Part shown: in pieces, positions 35,213-42,176 of the stretch
Layout of the letters: the number at the start of each line of letters is the position of its first letter
Position numbering within the stretch: position 1 is the first letter of the stretch
Assembly: GCA_029245865.1 (NCBI GenBank)
Contig: JAQWOM010000038.1
Coordinates: forward strand, 1-64,000
Direction: 5' to 3'
Origin: Planctomycetota bacterium
Lineage (GTDB): Bacteria; Planctomycetota; B15-G4
Length of the DNA: 64,000 nt
Position numbers and translations under genes: made by a program
The notes under the pieces: model-generated
The model's input: the letters and a program-made list of their open reading frames with translations, nothing else
What the model was told of the DNA's origin: nothing
Databases searched by the model: none

Positions 35213-36664
35213 ATGGCCATGCCGGAAGCCAAGTCAGTCAGCCCCCCGCCGGAAGATCTGAATCTCAACAACATTGTTGCGAAGCAGTTCGATAAGGCTG
35301 CCGCGCATTTGAAGATCGACGAGGGGATCCTTGCGCAGATTCGTAAGTGCAACAATCTGTACAGCTTCCATTTCCCGGTTCGAGTTGACGGCAAGGTGAA
35401 GCTCTTTCAGGGTTGGCGAGCCGAACACAGCCACCATCGCAAGCCCCTCAAGGGCGGGATTCGTTTTGCGACGCATGTGGATGAGCAAGAGGTCATGGCC
35501 CTCGCTGCGCTTATGACTTTTAAGTGCGCACTCGTGAACGTTCCTTTCGGTGGAAGTAAAGGGGCCGTGCGGGTTGACCCTTATCGCGAGTCTCCGGAAG
35601 TCCTTGAAAAAATCACCCGGCGTTACACCTTTGAACTCGCGCACAAGAACTTCATTGGCCCTGGGGTCAATGTCCCTGCTCCTGACATGGGAACGGGAGA
35701 GCGTGAGATGGCCTGGATGGTGGACACCTACAGCACGATCCATCACGAGGATCTCAACGCGTTTGCATGTGTGACCGGCAAGCCGGTCTCGCAGGGAGGC
35801 ATTCACGGCCGTACAGAAGCGACGGGCCGTGGCGTCTTCTACGGCATCGTGGAGGCCTGTTCGCGAGAAGATGATATGTCTCGCCTTGGAATGAGCCTTG
35901 GCGTGGCTGGCAAGTCGGTCGTGGTGCAAGGCCTAGGAAACGTGGGTTATCACGCAGCTCGGCTGCTTCAAGTCGAGGGCGGTGCGAAGATTGTTGGTGT
36001 CGGGGAATACAACGGGTGTCTGTACAACCCGGATGGAATTGATGTCGATGCTTTGCACGCACATCGGAAGAAGACGGGCTACATCCAGGGATTTGGCCAT
36101 GGCTGTCAGGAGTTTGACGAGTCCAAGGCTTGCTTGGAGATGTCCTGCGATGTCTTGATCCCTGCTGCGCTTGAAAACCAAATCACTCTCGAGAATGCAC
36201 ATAAGGTGCAGGCAAAGATTGTCGCTGAAGCGGCCAATGGCCCCATGACGACTGCTGCCGAAGAGTTGCTCCTGGAGAAAGGGGTCTTCATCTTGCCCGA
36301 CATCTTTCTCAATGCCGGAGGGGTTACGGTTTCTTACTTCGAGTGGACGAAGAACATCAGTCACATGCGTTTCGGGCGCATGGCAAAACGATTCGAAGTA
36401 GGGCGTGACCACCGCATGCTCGATCTCATCGAGTCGGTCAGTGGAGAGCCCATTGCGGCGGAACAGCGTGAGACTCTTGCATCAGGCCCCGATGAAGTGG
36501 ACCTCGTACGCAGCGGACTTTGGAACACAATGTCTGACGCTTATGACGAGATGAAGCGAGTGTGTGATGAGTACGCCGATGTTGATGATCTCCGGACGGC
36601 GGCATACATCGTGGCCATCAAGAAGGTCGCCACCTCGTACGAGCAGTTGGGCATTTTTCCGTAA
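35213..36664 (+). CDS. gdhA: Glutamate dehydrogenase (Glu/Leu/Phe/Val family)
   Basis: Interconverts glutamate and 2-oxoglutarate plus ammonia. 483 residues. The substrate-binding Lys is in HRKPLKGGIRF, the catalytic Lys in KCALVNVPFGGSKGA; GPGVNVPAPDMGTGEREMAWM follows, and a Rossmann motif VVQGLGNVGYHAA. A long insertion near the C-terminus (residues about 380-440) makes it longer than the ~420-residue bacterial type. AGGAGAAG lies 8 bases before the ATG at 35213. TAGAAT at 35169-35174 is a good -10, with TCGACA as a possible -35 at a short 15-base spacing. Confidence 0.94.
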   Translation: MAMPEAKSVSPPPEDLNLNNIVAKQFDKAAAHLKIDEGILAQIRKCNNLYSFHFPVRVDGKVKLFQGWRAEHSHHRKPLKGGIRFATHVDEQEVMALAALMTFKCALVNVPFGGSKGAVRVDPYRESPEVLEKITRRYTFELAHKNFIGPGVNVPAPDMGTGEREMAWMVDTYSTIHHEDLNAFACVTGKPVSQGGIHGRTEATGRGVFYGIVEACSREDDMSRLGMSLGVAGKSVVVQGLGNVGYHAARLLQVEGGAKIVGVGEYNGCLYNPDGIDVDALHAHRKKTGYIQGFGHGCQEFDESKACLEMSCDVLIPAALENQITLENAHKVQAKIVAEAANGPMTTAAEELLLEKGVFILPDIFLNAGGVTVSYFEWTKNISHMRFGRMAKRFEVGRDHRMLDLIESVSGEPIAAEQRETLASGPDEVDLVRSGLWNTMSDAYDEMKRVCDEYADVDDLRTAAYIVAIKKVATSYEQLGIFP

Positions 36665-36897
36665 GACTCTGGCCTGGGATTGCCCCCCGGGCGGGAAGAG
36701 GGCTCCCAGCCCACAGGGTTGCCCTAAGCATGGCCCATCTTCATGCAAGGCGTCCTATATCCCACAGGGATGTGGGGAAGTCGGGAGGCAGGGCGAGAAG
36801 CTGCCCGGACTTGCCTGGCCTGGCGGGGCTCGAGATCGGCCAGGGGGCGGGGGCGTCACCCTGTGCGGCTCGTTGGCCAGGCAGGTAAGCCGAAGTG

Positions 36898-36914
36898 CTC
36901 CCCCAAGGGGGGAG
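36898..36914. promoter_or_regulatory. Perfect hairpin CTCCCCC-AAG-GGGGGAG
   Basis: 7-bp GC stem with a 3-base loop, 100 bases before the aldehyde dehydrogenase start and upstream of the predicted promoter. It could terminate transcription arriving from the glutamate dehydrogenase side, but no T-tract follows. Confidence 0.35.
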
Positions 36915-36949
36915 ATCGTCCTATGAGATGACCCTCAAAGTCTCCCTAA

Positions 36950-36967
36950 GTCTCGAAAGAGCGAGAC
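36950..36967. promoter_or_regulatory. Candidate operator GTCTCG-N6-CGAGAC
   Basis: Perfect 6-6-6 dyad whose downstream arm lies over the position expected for the -35 element of the extended -10 promoter at 36980-36988. This is a typical place for a repressor or for an activator that replaces a missing -35. No regulator gene is adjacent. Confidence 0.42.
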
Positions 36968-36979
36968 GCGGCGGCTGAC

Positions 36980-36988
36980 TGCTATGAT
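36980..36988 (+). promoter_or_regulatory. Extended -10 promoter (TGC-TATGAT) for the microcompartment operon
   Basis: TGnTATGAT with no recognisable -35. It ends nine bases before the ATG at 36998, and no ribosome binding site lies between, so transcription would begin about two to four bases before or at the start codon. The mRNA would be leaderless or nearly so. Confidence 0.5.
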
Positions 36989-36997
36989 CCCTCGCCC

Positions 36998-38731
36998 ATG
37001 ATCCTTGCCGATGCCGACCTTCGATCGATTCAGGAAGCCCGCGACCTCGTGCGCCGGAGCCGAAAAGCCTGGATGTCCTGGAGGCGAGCGGACCAGGCGC
37101 AGGTCGACCGTGTGTGCGAGGCCATGGCCCGCGCCGGTTCGGAAGCCAGTGAGATGCTGGCCAAACTTGCCGTAGAAGAAAGCGGCTTCGGGAACGCGGC
37201 TGGGAAGTTCCAGAAGAACAAGTTCTGCACTGAGATGTTGTGGGAGAGCTTGCGAGACTTGCAGACCGTGGGGGTGGTGCAGAGTGATGATGCGCGCCGC
37301 TACTACCAGGTGGCCGAGCCCTATGGGCCGGTTTTGGCCATCGTGCCGATCACGAATCCGACATCGACAGCGATGTTCAAGTCGCTCATTTCTGTCAAGG
37401 CTCGAAACAGCATCGTGATCAGTCCTCACCCGCGCGGAGTGCGTTGCATTGGTGAGGCAACTCGGATCATGGCAGAGGCCGCAAAACTTGCGGGCGCACC
37501 AGACGATCTGATTCTCTGCATGAGCGAGCCCACGCTCGAAGGCACGCACGAGGCCATGAAAGCGCGCGAGACCGCGCTGATTCTTGCCACGGGTGGGCCC
37601 GGACTTGTTCGAGCCGCTTACAGCGCCGGTAAACCCGCCTATGGTGTGGGACCCGGCAATGCGCCAGCATTCATCGAACGCAGCGCGGATGTAGAGCACG
37701 CTGTGCGCGCCATCATCGGTAGTCAGATGTTTGACAACGCGACGATTTGCGCCAGTGAACAATCGGTGGTCATCGACCGACCCATTGAGTCCGAAGTCCG
37801 TGCCTCGTTCACGGCCAATGGAGGGCACTGGTGCACGCCTGAAGAGAAAACTCTCCTCGAACGTATCGTGGTGCGTGGCCGGCGCGTCAACGCCGATATT
37901 GTCGGGCTGTATCCGCACCAAATCGCAGCCATGGCAGGGTTTACGATCCCAGAAAAATGCACCGTGCTTCTGGTGGATGAAACCGGTGTGGGCTGGGACT
38001 ATCCCCTCAGCGTCGAGAAGCTTTCACCCATCCTCTCGGTCTACGTAGAAGACGGCTGGGAAGCTGGTTGCGATCGTTGCATCGAGATTCTCGATTTCGG
38101 TGGGCGTGGACACACCCTGGCCATTCACTCTCGCAACGAGGACATCATCTGGTCTTTCGTGGCAGAGAAGCCGACTCATCGCATTCTGGTCAATGCGCCG
38201 ACGGCTCAGGGAGCTGTCGGTTTTGGTACGGGGCTGGTGCCTTCCATGACGCTGGGGTGTGGAGCTTTTGGTGGCAACATCACGAGCGACAACATCTCTG
38301 CGCACAACTTGCTGCTCACGAAGCACGTCGGTTATTGCTACGACGGCTTCGTCGAGTCGTTCCCAGATTTCAGCAAAGGGCCCCCGCGGGGCTTCCATTT
38401 CTCTGCGCTTCCGGCCGCACCTGCACCAGGGCCGGCGAGTGCGAGTGGGTCGAGTGCTATCGGCACATCATCTCCCGTGTCTGCGCCGCGCGCACCGTTG
38501 CCTGCTCGCGCCAACCAGCTGGCAGGCGCTCCGCTTGCCCATCCTGGCAACCCCACGCATCCCGCCTCGCCCTTCGCGGAAAATGAGGGAGAGGCCGCGG
38601 CCAAGGGGGCCTCGGTTCACCCCTCGCCCGCTCACCAACACACTTCGTCCGGCGGCACGGCGCCGACGGGCAAGCCGCCTTATGAGGGCGGCGAGATTCC
38701 TGATTTCAGCAAGCTTCGTTACCGCACATAG
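36998..38731 (+). CDS. CoA-acylating aldehyde dehydrogenase of a bacterial microcompartment
   Basis: Oxidises an aldehyde to acyl-CoA with NAD+, the standard core enzyme of metabolosomes. The catalytic Cys is residue 251 in FDNATICASEQS, closest in wording to AdhE-type acylating enzymes. GPGNAPAFIERSADV and the C-terminal GCGAFGGNITSDNISAHNLL are also family-like. After the enzyme ends (~465) there is a Pro/Ala/Ser/His-rich linker of about 90 residues and a short terminal segment GGEIPDFSKLRYRT. Such linker-plus-tail extensions usually carry an encapsulation peptide. The pentapeptide PDFSK occurs twice, at 456-460 and 568-572, bracketing the linker. First gene of the operon; no ribosome binding site, see the adjacent promoter. 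Confidence 0.93.
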   Translation: MILADADLRSIQEARDLVRRSRKAWMSWRRADQAQVDRVCEAMARAGSEASEMLAKLAVEESGFGNAAGKFQKNKFCTEMLWESLRDLQTVGVVQSDDARRYYQVAEPYGPVLAIVPITNPTSTAMFKSLISVKARNSIVISPHPRGVRCIGEATRIMAEAAKLAGAPDDLILCMSEPTLEGTHEAMKARETALILATGGPGLVRAAYSAGKPAYGVGPGNAPAFIERSADVEHAVRAIIGSQMFDNATICASEQSVVIDRPIESEVRASFTANGGHWCTPEEKTLLERIVVRGRRVNADIVGLYPHQIAAMAGFTIPEKCTVLLVDETGVGWDYPLSVEKLSPILSVYVEDGWEAGCDRCIEILDFGGRGHTLAIHSRNEDIIWSFVAEKPTHRILVNAPTAQGAVGFGTGLVPSMTLGCGAFGGNITSDNISAHNLLLTKHVGYCYDGFVESFPDFSKGPPRGFHFSALPAAPAPGPASASGSSAIGTSSPVSAPRAPLPARANQLAGAPLAHPGNPTHPASPFAENEGEAAAKGASVHPSPAHQHTSSGGTAPTGKPPYEGGEIPDFSKLRYRT

Positions 38732-38791
38732 ATTCACAGAAAATACCGGCCGGCCATCTGAGCCGTTCCCGGAACAGGAGAGACCAAAGAC

Positions 38792-39082
38792 ATGAGCCAG
38801 ATTGCGCTGGGAATGATCGAGACGAAGGGTTTGGTGGGTTCTATCGAAGCCGCCGACGCCATGGTGAAGGCTGCCAAGGTCGCCCTTATTGGTAAGGAAC
38901 GCATTGGTGGCGGGTACGTCACCGTGATGGTCCGAGGTGAAGTGGGCGCCGTGAAGGCCGCCACGGATGCGGGGGCAGCTGCCGCGCGTCGTGTGGGTGA
39001 GCTGGTCTCCGTGCACGTGATTCCACGTCCGCACAGTGAGGTTGAGACCATTCTTCCGTCTCCTGAAGTCGCGGACGTCTGA
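38792..39082 (+). CDS. BMC-H hexameric shell protein
   Basis: 96 residues, a single Pfam-BMC domain ([21 protein letters not shown], then a GGGY pore-type turn at about 47-50, and [19 protein letters not shown]). It is of the EutM/CsoS1 class that tiles the facets of the shell as hexamers. AGGAGAG sits 11 bases before the ATG, a much stronger ribosome site than the first gene has, in keeping with a high-copy shell protein. It is the only BMC-H in the locus. 217 bases without a gene follow. Confidence 0.96.
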   Translation: MSQIALGMIETKGLVGSIEAADAMVKAAKVALIGKERIGGGYVTVMVRGEVGAVKAATDAGAAAARRVGELVSVHVIPRPHSEVETILPSPEVADV

Positions 39083-39299
39083 CGCACGGACTGAGATGGG
39101 CCGGCTGCGTTTCGAGGGCGCCTGAGTCGCGGGGTCCGAGAGCATCCGGTGGGCTTTGTCTTCGATTCGTCGTGCCTTTCGTTTTCCGTCTTTATGGAAG
39201 CCGAGATGCGGTCGGGTGTTGATCTGCCTGGGAACTCAGGGTCCCGAGACCGGGGCCGAAGACAATCACTAGGGCACTCCACAGAACTGCTGAGAATTC

Positions 39300-39929
39300 A
39301 TGGTCCAGCTTCGAACGTTTGCGTTTCTCGATAGCCTGCAGCCGCAGTTTGCGTCCTTTGTGGCGAGTACGGCGAGGGGCTATCTGCCGGTGCGCGGCCA
39401 AGCGGCGCTCTATGTCGAGATTGCGCCTGGCATCGCGATCAACCGCGTGACTGACATTGCCCTCAAACGGACCAGTGTGCGCCCAGCTGTGCAGGTGGTG
39501 GAACGTGCCTTCGGCCTGCTCGAAGTTCATGACGAGAGTCAGGCAGAGGTGATCGAAGCAGGCCGGCAAATCCTCGATTTTCTAGAAGTCGAAGAGAACG
39601 ACCGGCTCGCACCCAGGATTCTGACCAGTGAGATCATCACCGGCGTCGATGACTACCAATCGATGCTCATCAACCGGAACCGCTCCGGAATGATGCTGCT
39701 GGGTGGCGAAACGCTCTACATCCTCGAAGTGCACCCTGCGGCGTGGGCCGTGATTGCTGCCAATGAGGCGGAAAAGGCCGCAGACATCAAGCTCATCAAC
39801 ATGACGCCCTATGGCGCTTTTGGGCGCCTGCAGCTAGGCGGCAAAGAGGCCGATATTCGTGAGGCGGTGACAGCCATTGAAAAAGTACTTGGTGATATCC
39901 AAGGCCAGCCCAATGAAGGAAGAGGCTGA
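39300..39929 (+). CDS. BMC-T tandem-domain shell protein (CsoS1D-like, trimeric)
   Basis: 209 residues with two fused BMC domains; the first begins [21 protein letters not shown] and the second around [22 protein letters not shown]. This is the permuted, double-layer type of BMC-T, whose stacked trimers form gated pores for larger metabolites. It follows a 217-base gap, and its ATG lies only a few bases after a TGAGAATTC stretch with no strong ribosome site. Six bases later the first BMC-P begins. Confidence 0.9.
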   Translation: MVQLRTFAFLDSLQPQFASFVASTARGYLPVRGQAALYVEIAPGIAINRVTDIALKRTSVRPAVQVVERAFGLLEVHDESQAEVIEAGRQILDFLEVEENDRLAPRILTSEIITGVDDYQSMLINRNRSGMMLLGGETLYILEVHPAAWAVIAANEAEKAADIKLINMTPYGAFGRLQLGGKEADIREAVTAIEKVLGDIQGQPNEGRG

Positions 39930-39934
39930 GAGCG

Positions 39935-40228
39935 ATGTTCACCGGAGTGGTCCGCGGTGAGATCTGGTCGACGCAACGTCATGAGACGTTGGAGGGCTTC
40001 AAGCTCCTGTTGGTGGAGCCCTACGAGGTCGCGAGCCGTCTTGAAGAAGGCCATAAGAAGCACGGACTTGTCGTGGCTGCAGATGCTGTGGATGCCGGTG
40101 TCGGTGATCACGTGCTCGTCGCGTATGGCCGGGCTGGTCGGACTGCATTAGGTCGTGGGCACGATATCGCCGTAGAAGCCGCAATTGTCGGCGTGGTTGA
40201 TGATCATTCCGGCGTGGAGATTGCCTGA
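39935..40228 (+). CDS. BMC-P pentameric vertex protein (EutN/CcmL), first copy
   Basis: 97 residues of the EutN/CcmL/CsoS4 family that caps the twelve vertices of the shell. Typical features: GVVRGEIWSTQRHETLEGFKLLLVEP at the start, VVAADAVDAGVGDHVLVAYGRAGRTAL in the middle and VVGVVD at the end. It ends one base before the ATG of the second copy. Confidence 0.95.
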   Translation: MFTGVVRGEIWSTQRHETLEGFKLLLVEPYEVASRLEEGHKKHGLVVAADAVDAGVGDHVLVAYGRAGRTALGRGHDIAVEAAIVGVVDDHSGVEIA

Positions 40229-40229
40229 G

Positions 40230-40595
40230 ATGCTCGTCGGTCGAGTCGTCGGCAACGTTTGGGCCACTCAAAAAGATCCGAGCCTTGAAGGGGTGCGGAT
40301 GTTGCTCGTACGCCCTTTCAATGGAGGGCGCACGATTGGGAGCGGTGAGTCCAAGGCGGGAAGCCCTCCGGGTGCAGGAAACGATGAAGCTGACGAATTG
40401 GTCGTTGCTGCAGATCGTCTCGGGGCCGGAATCGGTGAAACTGTCCTTGTCGCGTTTGGCCGTGCTGCCCGAACCGTGCTGGGGAGTCAGGACATCGCAT
40501 GGCAGGCCGCAGTGGTCGGCATCGTGGACAGCATCTCGCTTCAACATGGCGGCACTTTTGAATTGAGCGATGATGGCGAGCGATCTTCCCGATGA
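40230..40595 (+). CDS. BMC-P pentameric vertex protein, second copy with inserted loop
   Basis: 121 residues. Same family as the preceding gene (VGRVVGNVWATQKDPSLEGVRMLLV, VVAADRLGAGIGETVLVAFGRAARTVL), but with about 25 extra Gly/Ser/Glu-rich residues in the loop after the second strand (about 28-52) and a short acidic tail. The start ATG is one base past the preceding TGA, so translation is probably coupled. Two BMC-P copies per locus are common; the loop would change the outer or inner face of the vertex. Confidence 0.93.
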   Translation: MLVGRVVGNVWATQKDPSLEGVRMLLVRPFNGGRTIGSGESKAGSPPGAGNDEADELVVAADRLGAGIGETVLVAFGRAARTVLGSQDIAWQAAVVGIVDSISLQHGGTFELSDDGERSSR

Positions 40596-40605
40596 GTTGT
40601 GACCG

Positions 40606-41193
40606 ATGACTTCGACAGTGGGTGGCAGCGGTCCCTGTGTCGGCATGCTCGAACTGGCGAGCATTGTTGCCGGTCTTGAGACCACGGATGCTCTCAGCAA
40701 AGAGGCTGATATCCGCCTCGTGACTGCACGCGCTGTCTCACCCGGCAAGTACCTGATCCTCTTTACCGGTCCTGTCGAAGAGGTGTCCTCTGCCATGCGG
40801 CGTGGGATCGAGGTTGGTGGACCCTTTCTCATCGACCAGTTGTCGATCCCGAATCTTGAACCGACACTTTATGAACTTGTGGTTGGGCAAGATGAGGCCA
40901 GAAAAGCACCGGTTGTCGATTTTGACGCTGTCGGTCTCATCGAAACTCTGAGTGTGGCTTCGACTATCCGGGCGGCAGACATCGCATCCAAGACAGCGTC
41001 GCTCACCTTGGTGCGCTTGGCCTTGGCACGTGGGATTGGTGGTAAGTCGTGGGTGGCATTCACGGGCGAGGTCTCTGATGTGGAAGTCGGCGTAACGGCT
41101 GGCGCTGCAGACGCTGAAGCTGCTGGCCTGCTTGTGGCGCGTGCCGTGATTCCGAGTCCTCACGGAAACCTGCAGCAGGTACTTGGTGAATGA
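40606..41193 (+). CDS. BMC-T tandem-domain shell protein (PduT-like type, no Fe-S Cys)
   Basis: 195 residues with two BMC domains in line: the first has GMLELASIVAGLETTDALSKEADI, the second GLIETLSVASTIRAADIASKTASL. The two halves are visibly related. This is the single-layer trimeric type represented by PduT. The pore-turn Cys that binds 4Fe-4S in PduT is not present; the corresponding turns read SPGKY and GIGGKS. The stop overlaps the start of the next gene by ATGA, joining shell and non-shell genes in one translational unit. Confidence 0.92.
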   Translation: MTSTVGGSGPCVGMLELASIVAGLETTDALSKEADIRLVTARAVSPGKYLILFTGPVEEVSSAMRRGIEVGGPFLIDQLSIPNLEPTLYELVVGQDEARKAPVVDFDAVGLIETLSVASTIRAADIASKTASLTLVRLALARGIGGKSWVAFTGEVSDVEVGVTAGAADAEAAGLLVARAVIPSPHGNLQQVLGE

Positions 41194-41615
41194 TTCATCG
41201 CCTGATTACAGACCGCGATGTGCTCTCAGGAGATGTCAGTTCACCCATCGTCTTGGATGAGCACACGTTGTTGACTCCGGCGGCCCGCGACAGGGCCGTG
41301 CAAAAGGGCCTCCTTATTGTCGAACGCGACACGACTATGTCGCCAGGCTGTCGGACGGCATCTGCTTCGGCTGGCAATCCCGAACTCGCACGCCAGGCCT
41401 GCGGAGGTTGTGGTGATTGCGGCAATGCCAATTGCGTCCACTGCGGGGGGGCGGCTCAAAGTCGAACCGATCGCAGCCCACAGCCAAGCCCTTCACTCGG
41501 ACATCTTCCTGATGGACTACATCTCGTGAGAGTTGAACGTGGCGAGGTTGTCAGTTCTCTGCCTGCCGCTGGTGCGGGCTTACTGCAGCCCACTCGTGGA
41601 GAAGGAGGCTCATGA
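41190..41615 (+). CDS. BMC-associated Cys-rich protein with EutQ/EutT-like N-terminal module
   Basis: 141 residues. Residues 4-47 (HRLITDRDVLSG ... TLLTPAARDRAVQKGLLIVE) match a segment that, from memory, begins EutQ (LITANDIRA...IITPEAREVA) and EutT (FITETWLRA...RLTPSAREL) of the ethanolamine BMC. A Cys cluster follows: C71-x2-C74-x2-C77-x4-C82-x2-C85, suited to a zinc or iron-sulfur site. The last ~50 residues are polar, then VRVERGEVVSSLPAAGAGLL. Overlaps by ATGA with the shell gene before and the ACT gene after. It is absent from the BMC types I know by content. It may be an electron carrier or scaffold; no function established. Confidence 0.8.
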   Translation: MIHRLITDRDVLSGDVSSPIVLDEHTLLTPAARDRAVQKGLLIVERDTTMSPGCRTASASAGNPELARQACGGCGDCGNANCVHCGGAAQSRTDRSPQPSPSLGHLPDGLHLVRVERGEVVSSLPAAGAGLLQPTRGEGGS

Positions 41616-42112
41616 CGCGGCGCATACTGACTGCCGAGGATGTGGCTGCGATGGAGATTGATAGCCGTCTCGTTGTCAATGAGATGACGACGGTGACAAG
41701 CGCTGCTCGCGAACTCGCCCGGCGCAGGGGCATCGTGCTGGTGGAAGATGGATTCCCTTCCACAGAGTCTCTCGAGGACGCCGCATCGCCCACCTCCAAG
41801 ACCACTCTCGACGTGGTCTCTGAGGTCCTGGACGGCCCCCCGGGACGCATCATTGTCACGGCAGTCGGCGTGAACCGGCCGGGCATCTTGTCCGAGGTGA
41901 CGGCCGCGATCGGTCAACTCAGCGGTGACATCATCGATGTGGGGCAGCTCATCAATGCGGGCTACTTCAACGCGATTTTGCTCGTCGACATCGCCCCGTC
42001 TGGTCAAAATTTTACGGCTTTCCGGGATGCACTGCAGAAGCTCAGCAAGCCTGCTGATTACGTGGTGACCATCATCGATGAGCGTGTCTTTCATGCGATG
42101 CACCGGCTGTGA
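41612..42112 (+). CDS. ACT-domain protein (UPF0237/GcvR-like) with BMC-type N-terminal module
   Basis: 166 residues. Residues 4-46 (RRILTAEDVAAMEIDS ... TVTSAARELARRRGIVLVE) repeat the module seen in the preceding protein. After a Ser/Thr-rich linker comes an ACT domain (about 73-166): VTAVGVNRPGILSEVTAAI, DIIDVGQLINAGYFNAILLVDI and the ending VFHAMHRL, which is the signature close of UPF0237 proteins. In other bacteria the bare ACT protein is encoded next to UPF0210, as here. A strong AAGGAGG lies just upstream of the ATG. It probably binds an amino acid or related effector and may carry UPF0210 into the shell. Confidence 0.9.
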   Translation: MTRRILTAEDVAAMEIDSRLVVNEMTTVTSAARELARRRGIVLVEDGFPSTESLEDAASPTSKTTLDVVSEVLDGPPGRIIVTAVGVNRPGILSEVTAAIGQLSGDIIDVGQLINAGYFNAILLVDIAPSGQNFTAFRDALQKLSKPADYVVTIIDERVFHAMHRL

Positions 42113-42176
42113 TGCATTCGTTCGAATCACATCAAGCTCTATGGGGTGAACTCGAGTTTGCAGTCGAGGCCATTGC

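Larger units (their letters stand above)
36665..36997. other. Leader/promoter region of the microcompartment operon
   Basis: No gene in these 333 bases. It contains three inverted repeats and an extended -10 box, listed separately. The GC-rich first half holds a long-range pair TGCCTGGCC (36812-36820) with GGCCAGGCA (36875-36883). Confidence 0.6.

Noticed and set aside
40606-41193. Fe-S cluster in the PduT-like shell protein
   Set aside because: The pore-turn Cys is missing; the only Cys is near the N-terminus.
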